Of a stretch of 64,000 bases of DNA, positions 8,655-18,582 are shown piece after piece. The DNA is from Natrinema ejinorense (GTDB lineage Archaea > Halobacteriota > Halobacteria > Halobacteriales > Natrialbaceae), in NCBI RefSeq assembly GCF_002494345.1, contig NZ_NXNI01000001.1, forward strand, positions 1,488,001 to 1,552,000, given 5' to 3'. Below the pieces are notes generated by a model that was not told where the DNA came from, ran no database searches, and saw only the letters and a list, made by a program, of their open reading frames with translations. Positions within the stretch are counted from its first letter, which is position 1, and every line of letters starts with the position of its first letter. The translations under genes were made by a program, and so were the position numbers.

Positions 8655-10385
8655 TTAGTCATCCACGGCTGTTTCAGAAGTCTCATGTGTCGAACTCTGG
8701 GCTGACTCAGGGTGGTCAGTGTCGTCGTCATCTTCCGGTATCTGTCGTGGCAAGAACGTCGATGCGATAAGCAGGAGTAGCACGAACAGTACGAGGAGGA
8801 GCAGCGCCGCCCGTTGGGCGTCGAACATCGCAGTCTCGAAGATACCCTCGAGCAACTGTCGTTGCGTCGGAGTGAGTCGGTTTAGAAACTGTTGTTGTGT
8901 GGCTTCGGTCGCGGTCTCTGCTGCATCTTGGAGCGCGATCACCAGATCATTTCGTTGCTCCGTTGAAACGGTCACGTGTTCTGCTCGTAGTACCCCATCG
9001 ACGACACTCCCGTAGAACTGTCCGAGAAAGAACGAGCCAATGACTGCTGTCCCCAGGGAAAATCCGATCGAACTGCTCACGTTCAGGACGCCGGATGCCT
9101 CGGGAGAGTTCGCGGTCGGGACAGCCGACATTGTCATATTGCTGATCTGTGCCACTATGAGTCCGACACCGGCTCCGTAAAGCGTCACTGGAATAAGCAT
9201 CATGCCAATCGTCTGACCGGGGCCTGTCTGCTCGTACAACACCAACAATCCAGAGCCCATACACACGATGCCGAGCTGGACGAGCGTCTTTGGCGAGATG
9301 TACTTCCGCCAGCTGACCGTGACCGTCGCAAAGAGGATCGACGCAATAGAATACGGTAACAACGCGAGCCCAGTTTCGAAGGCGGTGTATCCGAGTACTG
9401 CCTGGAGATAGACCGGGAAAATGAACATGAAGCCGGCCGAGACTATCGAGCGAATATTGTACGTTATAATACCGGCCAAAAAAGGACGGTTCGTTAGTAC
9501 ATGCAGCGGAACGAGCGGCGACTTCCCAGCACGTTCCATTCGGCGTTCGTACTGAACGAACGCGGCGAGCACGAAAAGTCCAATCCCGAGAAACCAGATC
9601 GCCGGCGATGTCCCGAACGGATTGAATTGCATCTCTCCGATGACGAACGGCCGCCGTTCGATTAACCACCCGTACTTTCCGGAAAGAAGGAATCCCGTGA
9701 CGAGCGACGTCGCACCGACGATGGACAGCGCCGTCCCACCTTTATCCAGCGAAATGCGTGTTTCCGACAGGGGGTTCGGAGTCACGTACTGAACGAAGAA
9801 GAGAATAATCCCCGCACCGAGGATTTGGAGCGAAAATCCCCAGCGCCAGCTTGCGTACGTGGTTAGTGCGCCACCGATAATCGGTCCAAGAGTCGATCCA
9901 ACCCCGTGCACGCCAGCCAGCAGGCCGAATGCCTTCGCCCGGTCATCGTCGTCGTAACTGACTGTCAATACAGTGAACGTCAGGGGAAATAACACAGCGG
10001 CCGCGACACCCTGGATGAGCGACCAGCCGATATAGAGGATCGTCGTGTTCCAGCTAATAGACGCCACCAGCGTCCCACCGGCATAGACTATCAACGCAAC
10101 TGTCATTACACGCCTCGTGCTATGCCGAGTTGGCAGCGTACCGGCTGGGAGAACCAGCGCAGCTATCACCAGCGAGTAGAGTGAAACCGCCCCTTGAATC
10201 ACGGTGACCGTGGTATCGAACTCATCTACCATCGTGGGGATCGCCACGTTCATCAAAGAAGCGTTGACGACCAGGATGAACGTCGTCAGACTCACAGCGA
10301 TTGCTGGAGCCCAGTACCGTCCCCCAGTCCGCAACTCCTCAGACAGAGACATATTCTCGTCTGAAGGGGGCCCATCTGGGGTCAT
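8655..10385 (-). CDS. DHA2 (EmrB/QacA) family MFS drug exporter
   Basis: A 576-residue major-facilitator protein with 14 predicted helices. The N-terminal NASLMNVAIPTMVDEF motif and the TLGPIIGGALTTYASWRWGF motif C are typical of drug:H+ antiporter family 2. A long insert near residues 470-520 (ETATEATQQQFLNRL region) precedes the last helix, and the tail is acidic. It stands convergent to SulP. A deleted, start-less copy exists at 56415-56926 with the same upstream flank, so this gene was duplicated within the region. Probable role: proton-driven export of toxic compounds. Confidence 0.94.
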   Translation of the reverse strand: MTPDGPPSDENMSLSEELRTGGRYWAPAIAVSLTTFILVVNASLMNVAIPTMVDEFDTTVTVIQGAVSLYSLVIAALVLPAGTLPTRHSTRRVMTVALIVYAGGTLVASISWNTTILYIGWSLIQGVAAAVLFPLTFTVLTVSYDDDDRAKAFGLLAGVHGVGSTLGPIIGGALTTYASWRWGFSLQILGAGIILFFVQYVTPNPLSETRISLDKGGTALSIVGATSLVTGFLLSGKYGWLIERRPFVIGEMQFNPFGTSPAIWFLGIGLFVLAAFVQYERRMERAGKSPLVPLHVLTNRPFLAGIITYNIRSIVSAGFMFIFPVYLQAVLGYTAFETGLALLPYSIASILFATVTVSWRKYISPKTLVQLGIVCMGSGLLVLYEQTGPGQTIGMMLIPVTLYGAGVGLIVAQISNMTMSAVPTANSPEASGVLNVSSSIGFSLGTAVIGSFFLGQFYGSVVDGVLRAEHVTVSTEQRNDLVIALQDAAETATEATQQQFLNRLTPTQRQLLEGIFETAMFDAQRAALLLLVLFVLLLLIASTFLPRQIPEDDDDTDHPESAQSSTHETSETAVDD

Positions 10386-10473
10386 TGAGTAGCCTCATGC
10401 GTTTGATCGTCAAATAACTGGGACGTGGTCAGCTACGTCGCTTCGTCAGCGACTGGCGAGACAAGGTGTGTAC

Positions 10474-11079
10474 TCACATCCGGGATGTCTTACCATCGAA
10501 AAGGGATGTACACCGGACCAGAAGAGCCAGGATGATGGCCAGTCCGAGGGTCGGGTATTCGACCGCGACCACCAGCCATTTCGCCGATTGGGTGGTGTTC
10601 ATCAAGCTGATGAGGGCGTTGGGATAGCTATCGGGGTTTGTATAGATCAGGATAACCCAGAGATTTTCCAGTGCATCGAGGAGCCGTGAACAGACGGTCA
10701 GCACCATCCCGAGCTTCGGAACCAACACCAGACGGTCGTCGAACGACAGTCGCTCCATCACGAGAGAGTGAATGGAGAAAAAGAGAAAGAACCCAGCCAC
10801 AATGAAGAGGTAATCGAGCGCAGAGAGGAGGGCGACTGAATCCATAACCGGCTCGAAGGCCTGCAAGATGGTGTCCACTTCGGTCCGAGTCGTTGCCTCC
10901 TGTAGATCTGCGGTCGAATAACCGGACGTCTCAATCTTCCTCGTGACCGGGGCGAATCCAAAGACGATGGTTCCGACGAAAACACAGAAAGAGATGGCTG
11001 CAACGACACCGTGAGTTCTGGAAGAGCCGGCCTCCGCGTACGCTTCGACCGGTCGGAAGATGCTGATCTCTCCTCGCAT
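10474..11079 (-). CDS. Uncharacterised four- to five-helix membrane protein
   Basis: A ~201-residue protein read from ATG 11079; an upstream TTG at 11148 would add 23 poorly hydrophobic residues and is disfavoured. It has a helix at about residues 24-45, an extracellular-looking segment rich in Thr/Glu, then four closely spaced helices and a short basic C-terminus. I do not recognise a family. It lies upstream of the MFS gene on the same strand, about 90 bases away, so cotranscription is possible. The equivalent gene is absent beside the deleted MFS copy at 56 kb. Confidence 0.65.
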   Translation of the reverse strand: MRGEISIFRPVEAYAEAGSSRTHGVVAAISFCVFVGTIVFGFAPVTRKIETSGYSTADLQEATTRTEVDTILQAFEPVMDSVALLSALDYLFIVAGFFLFFSIHSLVMERLSFDDRLVLVPKLGMVLTVCSRLLDALENLWVILIYTNPDSYPNALISLMNTTQSAKWLVVAVEYPTLGLAIILALLVRCTSLFDGKTSRM

Positions 11080-11269
11080 GCTTGGGACTGTGCTGTCGGC
11101 CGTTGAGCGGCCGCGATGATAAAATAATGAGTTGCCGTTACGTTTCAAATGAGTGGCTATCCGGGTGACTCAGCATCGTCGAAGCTGGTCTCGAAAACCT
11201 CCTCCTCATTGGTATCATGTACTCGGGCTGGCGATGTACCGAGCGGTGGAGGTATCCTCTGTATCTCGC

Positions 11270-11513
11270 ACTGCATTCCTAACCGTATTCTGGTAGGACG
11301 TTTAGACGATGCTGAATATACAGCGCGAATGGGGCACAGACTGAGCGCCCATCTGCGAGGGTAGTGATCGTTCAATAGAGGCGAAGGCGTTACCGGAGCA
11401 GCTGTCCATCTCTCGGATAGGTGTCAGAAACGACCTGCTGAATATAGAGGATGAGTTCACCACGATGGCTTGGTTTGTTTCGCGTTAAAGCCAATGAACC
11501 AGCTGTCCAGTAG
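11270..11513 (-). repeat. Dispersed structured intergenic repeat, copies 2a/2b
   Basis: Within the 480-base gap between divergent genes (no gene seen) lie two units. A repeat core, on the plus strand GATGCTGAATATACAGCGCG then AATGGGGCACAG, lies at about 11308-11340. A second block at 11438-11513 (CTGAATATAGAGGATGAGTT through AATGAACCAGCTGTCCAGTA) is an inverted match to 13996-14071. The two blocks bracket the antiporter and Na/Pi genes in opposite orientation. Confidence 0.6.
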
Positions 11514-11557
11514 ACCTGCGAGCTTAATAATCTGGGAAGCGAACAGGTAGCTAACGG

Positions 11558-12631
11558 ATGACTGTGGTGGGTGTCGGAGGGTATGTCGTTCTCGGGTTCG
11601 TCTCCATGGTCTTGTTAGTGCTTGCGGCCGAGGTGGTCGTTCAGCGGGTCGTGCGGGTCGCGAAGTACTACGGCGTTTCCGAGGCCGTCATCGGACTTAC
11701 CGTGGTCTCTCTTGGGACGAGCCTGCCCGAAATCGCGGCACACGTCGTCGCATCGTCGCAAATCCTCCTCGGCGTCGGGGATCCGCGGATCCTCTCGGCG
11801 ACCGTACTGGGCGGGAACATCGGTTCTGACGTGGTGCAGCAGACACTGTTGTTGGGACTCGTCGTGCTACTCGTGGGCGGCTTTCGGTTCTCGAACAAGT
11901 TCCTTCTCCGGGGCTATGCACCGATGATCGGTACGACGCTTCTCACCTTACTGCTCGCGTGGGACAGGACCCTTACGAGAGTCGACGGGATGATTTTACT
12001 TACGTTCTTCACATCCTACACATACGCTCTATATACGACGCGGAGCGACATTCTCCAGCAACAGGGCACCAGCCCCCCGTCTACGGCACCGAGACGGGAT
12101 ACAGTCGTCTCGGCGGTCGGCCTTCTCATCGTCCTCCTCGCCGCTCATTTTCTGTTTCGATCCGTCGGCTTCTTCGTGGCCCGAACGGGTCTTGAGGGAT
12201 CACTGATCGGCGTCGTCGTGCTCGGAGTCGGTTCCGCCTCACCGGAAATGGTCACCGCAATCGTCGGATTGCGCGAAGGCGCAGAGGGGCTCTCGCTGGG
12301 AACGTTGATCGGGAGCAATATCACGAATCCGCTTCTCGGAATCGGTCTCGGGTCACTCCTCTCGACGTATCACGTTCCCAGGCCGCTCGTGTACTGGGAC
12401 CTGCCGATGGAAACCGTAACGGCCAGTATCCTCCTCGTGTATCTGCTGACGAAAGACGATATTGGCGTTATGCTAGGAACGATTGCCGAACGCTTCGAAC
12501 GCCACACGCTGCAAGCGCGCTTTGAGACGATCGAGGAACGCCATCTGGGTCGGGTCGGGGCAGCGCTATTGATCGTCCTGTATTTCGTCTATCTACTCGT
12601 CCGCGTTTCGTACTTTCCGGAGGACTTCTAA
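11558..12631 (+). CDS. Ca2+:cation antiporter (CaCA) family protein
   Basis: A 357-residue sodium/calcium exchanger-type protein with about ten helices in two halves. The alpha-1 repeat reads GLTVVSLGTSLPEIAAHVVA and the alpha-2 repeat reads GVGSASPEMVTAIVG with GTLIGSNITNPLLGIGLGS; these acidic and small residues line the ion path in the family. Such proteins expel Ca2+ or other cations in exchange for Na+ or H+. ATG 11558 follows an AT-rich promoter-like stretch. It converges on the Na/Pi gene with only ~45 bases between their 3' ends. Confidence 0.93.
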   Translation: MTVVGVGGYVVLGFVSMVLLVLAAEVVVQRVVRVAKYYGVSEAVIGLTVVSLGTSLPEIAAHVVASSQILLGVGDPRILSATVLGGNIGSDVVQQTLLLGLVVLLVGGFRFSNKFLLRGYAPMIGTTLLTLLLAWDRTLTRVDGMILLTFFTSYTYALYTTRSDILQQQGTSPPSTAPRRDTVVSAVGLLIVLLAAHFLFRSVGFFVARTGLEGSLIGVVVLGVGSASPEMVTAIVGLREGAEGLSLGTLIGSNITNPLLGIGLGSLLSTYHVPRPLVYWDLPMETVTASILLVYLLTKDDIGVMLGTIAERFERHTLQARFETIEERHLGRVGAALLIVLYFVYLLVRVSYFPEDF

Positions 12632-12677
12632 CCCGACGGTGCCGCAAAAACACGACATACAGATCGGCGTCGGCGAC

Positions 12678-13733
12678 TCACGGGAACACGATGAGCAACA
12701 GCGGGACGAGCAATAGCGAGAGGAGAACGCTGATAAAGTAGCCTCTATTGTCGACGATCCGGTTTTGGACCCTGTCGATGAGCTTGCTGTATGGCGCGTA
12801 AAAGACCAACACGACTACGGAAATTACGGACCCACCGGTCACTAACGCGAGGACGGTAAGCACGCCGACGGCCGTGTTCAGCGCGATCGCAACGATGAGC
12901 GTATCGATCAGCGTCCCGATGTTCGCTCCCAGCACGAACGGCATGATCTCGTTTCGTTTGATATGCCCTCGATTGTAGAGCGGGACGATCATGCCGAGCG
13001 AAAACGCGACGCTCGTCGTGACTCCCGTAACGATGAGTCCGAGTCCGAACGACACCCACTTGTCCTGCAATCTCGAGACATAGCGCCGACGCAGCCGCTG
13101 TTTATCGATGCCATCGAGTATGTGATCGAATAACTGGAGGCTCACGAGGATACAGCCAATCGCCAAGAGAAACGCGATTCCGGCCCCGACAGAGTCGATA
13201 ATTATGTCGGCGATGACCGAGATCACGTCCGGGAGCGAGACCTCAAGGTCGGGAAGCATCCGACTGTGACCCTCCCCTGTCCGGATCGCCGGCATCGCGA
13301 CATATCCCAGCGCCATCGCAGGCAGGTAGATCGAATGGGTGAGCAGGAAGGTGAGCAATCCGAGGCTTGTCGATTCGCGGAGCGATTCGATCTCCTCGTT
13401 CAAGTAATCGAACGCCCCGATGAAGACGACGACGGCCGCGCCGCCGAGCCGAGAGCCGACGATCATCAGAAACAGTTGCGACGGGAGAACAAGTCCCGAG
13501 TTGAACAGGGATAGCGAGAGGGCGGCGACGATCGACCCGTTGGCTAATACGTACGAGGCGATCCAGCTGAGTCCGAGTGCCGATCTATCGTCGACGATCA
13601 CTCGATCGAGAACCTTTCTGAGTGACGGTGTCAGTGCATCCGTTGCGGCTCCCAACAATCGTATCGCGAAGAGAAATAGGACAACTGTTACGACTACTTG
13701 TGACGCGATCACTAATGACGAATCGGCACGCAA
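12678..13733 (-). CDS. Na/Pi cotransporter II-like membrane protein
   Basis: A 351-residue membrane protein with two inverted halves typical of the phosphate:Na+ symporter family: an N-terminal VTVVLFLFAIRLLGAATDAL segment and a C-terminal LGANIGTLIDTLIVAIAL, the family's GANIGT motif. A hydrophilic loop of about 40 residues (around 205-240) separates the halves. There is no PhoU-like cytosolic domain. The start is unclear: TTG 13733 gives the longest product and a GTG at 13712 is an alternative. Probably phosphate or another anion with Na+; substrate unproven. Confidence 0.85.
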   Translation of the reverse strand: MRADSSLVIASQVVVTVVLFLFAIRLLGAATDALTPSLRKVLDRVIVDDRSALGLSWIASYVLANGSIVAALSLSLFNSGLVLPSQLFLMIVGSRLGGAAVVVFIGAFDYLNEEIESLRESTSLGLLTFLLTHSIYLPAMALGYVAMPAIRTGEGHSRMLPDLEVSLPDVISVIADIIIDSVGAGIAFLLAIGCILVSLQLFDHILDGIDKQRLRRRYVSRLQDKWVSFGLGLIVTGVTTSVAFSLGMIVPLYNRGHIKRNEIMPFVLGANIGTLIDTLIVAIALNTAVGVLTVLALVTGGSVISVVVLVFYAPYSKLIDRVQNRIVDNRGYFISVLLSLLLVPLLLIVFP

Positions 13734-13869
13734 CCATCTGAGACCAGTCTCCCTGCTGATATTCTTTCACCCGGCTCACAACATGCGCTGAGACAGGTAA
13801 AGTATTGTTCAGAGTTCGATGAAAGATAGGATACCAGGAAAGACGGTGGTCACGATAATTGCTACATCT

Positions 13870-14150
13870 GCACTGAGCGTTCACCATTCTCGTAAATCGG
13901 GTAAGCCTTCGTGCGACATTCGCGCCTTGTATTCAGCACGCGATTCCGAATATCTCTCAGTCCTGATAGACCGTCCAGCGTTCAATAAGCACATCTACTG
14001 AACAGCTGGTTCATTGATTACAGGGTGAAACAAACAAGGCTGTCGTGCTGAACTCATCCTCTCTATTCGGTACGCGATTTCTACCAGGATTCGGATACGT
14101 GGGGTCCGAGCTTGCTGAATGCAGGGCGCGAATGCAGTACTCTCTGACCA
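13870..14150 (+). repeat. Dispersed structured intergenic repeat, copies 3a/3b
   Basis: The 450-base gap 13734-14186 has no recognised gene. It contains a partial unit at ~13915-13955 (minus-like: TTCGCGCCTTGTATTCAGCA) and a complete unit at 13996-14150. The complete unit reads CTGAACAGCTGGTTCATTGA, GTGAAACAAACAAGGC, GCTGAACTCATCCTCTCTAT, then a loop and CTTGCTGAATGCAGGGCGCG plus AATGCAGTACTC. The CTCTCTATTCGG and CTGAATGCAGGG segments can pair imperfectly. Confidence 0.6.
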
Positions 14151-14186
14151 TACAGCAGCGAGGATGGCGACGTCAGCACAGACCGT

Positions 14187-17100
14187 TTAGGTATCGACAG
14201 ACGGAAGGGTAAACGAGAATGTCGATCCCTCGTCGGGTTCGGAGTCGACCCAAATCTCGCCATCGTGGCGCTCGACGATCCGCCGGGCCAGTGCAAGGCC
14301 AATGCCCGTCCCAGAGTGTTCCTCGTGTGTATGCAGCCGTTGGAACACCTCGAAGATACGCTCCTGTTTATCGGGATCAATCCCAATACCGTCGTCCCGC
14401 ACTGAAATGACCCATTGATCGTCATCACGCGTGGCGGAAATGTCGACCTGCGGTGGCTTGTCTTCACTGTACTCGATCGCATTACTCAGCAGGTTCTGGA
14501 ATACTTGGCGCAATTGGCTGTCGTCGCCATCGACACGTGGGAGGTCATCGGTCGTGATCTCGGCGTTACTCTCGTCGATCCGCATTTGGAGATCCTTGCG
14601 AACGTCATCAAGGACATCGTCGAGGTCGACCGGTTCGAACGGATCGCCACGCGTTTCGATGCGCGAGTATTCGAGCAGCCCGTCGATCATCTGGCGCATC
14701 CGCTCGGCGCCGTCGACGGCGAACTCAAGGAATTCTTCGCCGTCCTCGTCAAGCGCATCGCCGTACTGATCCCCGATCAACTGGAGGTAGCTCGTCACCA
14801 TCCGCAGTGGCTCTTGAAGGTCGTGGGAGGCGGCGTAGGCGAACTGTTCTAACTGTTCGTTCGACTCCTCGAGCTGGTGCTGGTACTCTCGAAGTTCGGT
14901 AACGTTTTGAACGACGACCATCCCGGCGTAAATCTCGTCGTCGGCATTCCGGACGGGAAGCGTATGCGCTAATAGGGTGCGTTCACCGAGATCGATGTCG
15001 AACGAATTCGATTCGCCGTCGAAGACGGCGCGGAAGTTCGGTTCGATACGGTCGACGAGTTCGTCGGGATAGCGCCCGTAAATCGTCGTGCCGACGACCT
15101 CGTCCAGGGAAAAACCGAGGCCGTCGAGGAGTTCACCACCGACGACGTTGTAGGTTAGCTCCTCATCGTAGAGGCCGACCGCACCGTTCGGGAAGTTCTT
15201 GACGAGCGTCCGGTAGCGCCGTTTGGACTCCTCGAGCGCATTCTCGCGCTCTTTCCGTTCGGTGATGTCACGCGCGACGCCGATTCGTTCGGTTCCGTCG
15301 CCGGGTAACATAGCGAACGTCGCCTCTGCGGGAACGCGACCGCCGTCTGCCGTCTGTAATGTCGCTTCCATCATCGATTCGTCGGTGCTCCCCTCCGCGA
15401 TCGCTTCCTCCAAAGATGCTGCCCGTTCAATCGTCTCCTCGTCGACAACGAGCGAGACGTGCGATCCAAGCAGTTCCTCCCGGGAGTAACCGGTCAGCTT
15501 GGTGTACGCGTCGTTGACCATCGTGAAGCGCCCGTCCTCGTTGACCGTGTAGATTCCGTCGTTGGCGGTTTCGACGATCGTCTCGTACTTCGCCAGTTCT
15601 CGCTCGCGCTCTTTACGCTCGGAGATGTCCCGGACGACACCCGTTCGACCGATCGATCCGCCGCGGGCCTCGTATGGGCCGAATCGTCCCTCGACGGGAA
15701 CGCGGTCACCGCCTGCAGTCTCGAGGTCGAATTCGATCGTGGCGTACTCCATTTCGCCTGCGAGGACGTCTTCACTCAGCTCTTCGGCTCGTTCGTGAAT
15801 GTCCTCGTCTTGGATGAGCGTGACGCGTTCCCCGAGCAACTCCTCGCGATCGTAGCCGCTCATTTCACAGAACGCGTCGTTGACCATCACGAACCGATCA
15901 TCGACGTCGAGCGTCGCCACGCCGTCCCAGACCGTTTCGATTGTCTGTTCGTACCGCTCTAACTCCCGCTCGCGCACCTTCCGTTCGGTGACGTCTTGGA
16001 AGTACACCGAGAGACCGCTGTCGGACGGGTAGACGGTCACCTCAAACCAGGTCCCGGAAAAGTCCTCTTCGTACGTTCTCGACGCTCCGGTTTCGACCGC
16101 TCGAGGAAACTCGTCGAATCCCCGAGAATCGCGCGCATCGGGAAATACCTCCCAGACGGTCTCTCCAAGCAGCTCCGCTTCCGAGTGCTGGAGGATTTCT
16201 TCCGCTCGTTCGTTGACGATCGTAAACTGAAACTCCTCGTCGACCGCGTAGAAGGCGTCGGAGATCCGACCGAATACTCGTTGAAGTTCGCTCTCGAGTT
16301 CCTGCTCGCGCACGTGCCGGTCGGTCATATCGCGGGTGATTTTCAAGTATCCTCGGGTGATTCCTTTCTCGTCGCGAACCGCAGTAATCGTCACGTTTGC
16401 CCAGAAGCGTGTGCCGTCCTTTCTGACGCGCCAGCCTTCGTCTTCGATGGATCCCGCTTCGGCGGCCCATTCGAGATTCCGTTCGGGGACGCCCGCTGCG
16501 CGATCCTCCTCGGTGTAGAACCTCGAAAGGTGTTCGCCGAGGATCTCCTCAGAGTCATATCCCTTGATCGCCTTCGCCCCGTAGTTCCAGCTGACGACGT
16601 GACCCTCCGCATCGAGTCGAAAGATTGCATCTTCCTCAACGGCGTCGACCAGCGACTGAAACTGCTCTTCGGTTTCATGGCGGGCATCCTCCGATCGCTT
16701 CCGATCCGTGATGTCGTAGTAGAGTTCGATTCGACCGCCGGCGTACTCCCCTGATTCGATTGGTTTGCTCCGGTGCTCGAGCCAGCGTTCTTCACGGTCG
16801 TCGCACGCCGTGACGCGGCACTCGAACTCCTCGATGTAACTGTTGTCGTCGTACGTCGCCAAAACTGTCTCTGCAAATCTCTCTGGATCGTCGACTGTAT
16901 CCACGACGAGCTCGTGTACGACCTGTCGTTTGTCGCGGCCGATGAGGTCGTCCCGATCGAGGCCGAAATACCGTTCGATCGTCTCGTCGACCCACGCGAT
17001 GTCGAACTCGTCGTCGAGAACGAAGATGCCGATATCCGCTTCGTCGAGAACGCTCGTGATCGAAGCGTATGACGCCCGTGCCGACTCGAGCGTTTTCAGC

Positions 17101-17522
17101 CGCTGCTCTTGTTCGGAGGTATCTCGTACGACGCCGATCGTTCCCTGAAGCTTCCTCTCTTCGATCAGCAGGTTGATCCGTAATTCACAGGGAACCACGT
17201 CTCCATTGGCAGTTTGAATACCAAGTTCGAAGGGAGCAATGTCCTCATCTTCAGTTTCGATCTGACTTCCGATTTCGCGTTCGATGCGTTTGACGTCGTC
17301 GTCGATGAGAACGAGCGAGACGTGCTCACCGATGAGTTCCTCGCGGGAATACCCCGTCATTTTGACGATCACGCCGTTGACCGCGACGAAACGCCCGTCC
17401 GAATCGAGCTGATACACACCGTCGTCGATCGTGTTGACGAGCGTCCGATACCGGTGCAGCGCCACGTCGTCGTCGATGTCACCCCAGAATGCCTCATCGG
17501 AGGCGCCCGATCGTGTACTCAT
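14187..17522 (-). CDS. Seven-PAS sensor histidine kinase
   Basis: A 1111-residue soluble kinase with no membrane helices. Seven PAS domains run from about residue 15 to 870; five contain the typical W/N...GYSREELLG or similar heart of the fold. A HisKA domain follows with phospho-acceptor His near residue 900 (ASHDLQEPLR). The HATPase_c domain has the N box (NLLSNAIEYS, Asn ~1014), G1 (DDGIGI) and G2 (SGTGIGLALA, ~1070). This is the Bat/HTR-like architecture of haloarchaeal cytosolic redox, light or small-ligand sensors. ATG 17522 is chosen; a longer TTG reading lacks homology. A frameshifted response regulator lies just upstream on the same strand. Confidence 0.95.
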   Translation of the reverse strand: MSTRSGASDEAFWGDIDDDVALHRYRTLVNTIDDGVYQLDSDGRFVAVNGVIVKMTGYSREELIGEHVSLVLIDDDVKRIEREIGSQIETEDEDIAPFELGIQTANGDVVPCELRINLLIEERKLQGTIGVVRDTSEQEQRLKTLESARASYASITSVLDEADIGIFVLDDEFDIAWVDETIERYFGLDRDDLIGRDKRQVVHELVVDTVDDPERFAETVLATYDDNSYIEEFECRVTACDDREERWLEHRSKPIESGEYAGGRIELYYDITDRKRSEDARHETEEQFQSLVDAVEEDAIFRLDAEGHVVSWNYGAKAIKGYDSEEILGEHLSRFYTEEDRAAGVPERNLEWAAEAGSIEDEGWRVRKDGTRFWANVTITAVRDEKGITRGYLKITRDMTDRHVREQELESELQRVFGRISDAFYAVDEEFQFTIVNERAEEILQHSEAELLGETVWEVFPDARDSRGFDEFPRAVETGASRTYEEDFSGTWFEVTVYPSDSGLSVYFQDVTERKVRERELERYEQTIETVWDGVATLDVDDRFVMVNDAFCEMSGYDREELLGERVTLIQDEDIHERAEELSEDVLAGEMEYATIEFDLETAGGDRVPVEGRFGPYEARGGSIGRTGVVRDISERKERERELAKYETIVETANDGIYTVNEDGRFTMVNDAYTKLTGYSREELLGSHVSLVVDEETIERAASLEEAIAEGSTDESMMEATLQTADGGRVPAEATFAMLPGDGTERIGVARDITERKERENALEESKRRYRTLVKNFPNGAVGLYDEELTYNVVGGELLDGLGFSLDEVVGTTIYGRYPDELVDRIEPNFRAVFDGESNSFDIDLGERTLLAHTLPVRNADDEIYAGMVVVQNVTELREYQHQLEESNEQLEQFAYAASHDLQEPLRMVTSYLQLIGDQYGDALDEDGEEFLEFAVDGAERMRQMIDGLLEYSRIETRGDPFEPVDLDDVLDDVRKDLQMRIDESNAEITTDDLPRVDGDDSQLRQVFQNLLSNAIEYSEDKPPQVDISATRDDDQWVISVRDDGIGIDPDKQERIFEVFQRLHTHEEHSGTGIGLALARRIVERHDGEIWVDSEPDEGSTFSFTLPSVDT

Positions 17523-17756
17523 TATCACTCTAATGATTAGAAACAACTTAAAGCACTCGTCGGTCGTGCAAGAATTCACGTTTTTGTCTGGTGATTACAC
17601 GAGTTCTCAAAGTCCAAATCACATACTCTTCGTTGTGACTTCACACCACTGGTAGGCATACGTCGAATACCCCTGTCTCGAGGCGCGAATGAGACTGTTC
17701 GGTGAGGAGAATTTGGGCATTTTAATAACATCGAGAACACGGGCGACAGGCAGTTC

Positions 17757-17935
17757 GTAGGTTGACTGAACGGCTGGTCCATTACCCATGACGTGAAACA
17801 AACGAAGCCGTCGCGCTGCATTCACGCTCTGTATCTTGCACGCCGCATCTGTCAACAGGTCGGAAGTTTTGCAGGTCTTTGCAAGATACACAGCGCGAAT
17901 GCAGCAGAGGTTCGAGCGTGTTCAACGGAGTGTGC
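17757..17935 (+). repeat. Dispersed structured intergenic repeat, copy 4
   Basis: In the 480-base gap 17523-18001. It begins CTGAACGGCTGGTCCATTAC, then GTGAAACAAACGAAGCCGTC, and continues with the arms CTCTGTATCTTGCACG (~17828-17843) and TGCAAGATACACAGCG (~17880-17895), which pair almost perfectly across ~37 bases. It ends with CGAATGCAGCAGAGG. The stem sequence is shared with 61907-61970. Confidence 0.65.
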
Positions 17936-18001
17936 TCGGTAATTCAAACGTGAAATAAAACTCTAAGAGGTAGAGGAGGACTGCCAAAAAGAAGATAGCT
18001 A

Positions 18002-18442
18002 TCAATCTTCTCGAAGGATTGCCACCTGGAACTTCTCGAATGATTGAATGACCTGAACGAACTTGCCGGGATCAACCGATTTTTGAGTACTGCATCTTCG
18101 TCCGCATCGTGATCGCGATCGCGTGATTCAATGAGATTCTCGTCCAATCCGGTCAGGACGATCACCGGGACGTGATCCAGCTCGGAATGATGTTTAATTT
18201 CGTGTAGAACGTCTTCACCGTCCATTTTAGGCAGTTTCAGTTCAAGTAATACGATGACTGGTCGGGGGGGCGTCTTCGTACTCTCCGCGTCGATAGATGA
18301 AGTCGAGTGCTGCTTCGCCATCAGTGACGGTGTTGAGTGAGTTTGCGATATTGCCGTCCGAGAAGGCTTCTTCGATGAGGCGGACATCACCCGGATTGTC
18401 TTCTGCCAGCAGTATCACCGCCTCTGATGACCCGCACGACAT
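18002..18442 (-). pseudogene. Frameshifted CheY-like response regulator
   Basis: A receiver-domain gene of about 145 codons broken twice. The first part (from ATG 18442: VILLAEDNPGDVRLIEEAF) loses frame at a run of seven G/C pairs near 18264-18270; six would restore the frame. The middle continues as VIVLLELKLPKMDGEDVL and VPVIVLTGLDEN. A second shift near 18090 is needed to reach KSVDPGKFVQVIQSFEKF, which ends at 18002. The usual phospho-acceptor position in the beta-3 strand reads LLELKLP, with Glu instead of Asp, so the domain may have been inactive before the shifts. It sits upstream of the PAS kinase on the same strand and was probably its partner. One homopolymer shift could be a sequencing error; two argue for decay. 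Confidence 0.8.
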
Positions 18443-18582
18443 AGAGTAACAATCCGGGTTAACGGGTATAAGGATTCCGTGTGTTGCTCTGTGGATAGAA
18501 TTCCAATATGTAGCTATTGCTGTGCTCGTTGTTCAGTAACCATCTGTAGTGGATGTATTTTCATATGAATATTTCTCTGGAG

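Noticed and set aside
11270-14150. Dispersed repeats as a CRISPR array
   Set aside because: Copies are kilobases apart, imperfect and in both orientations; no regular spacers.
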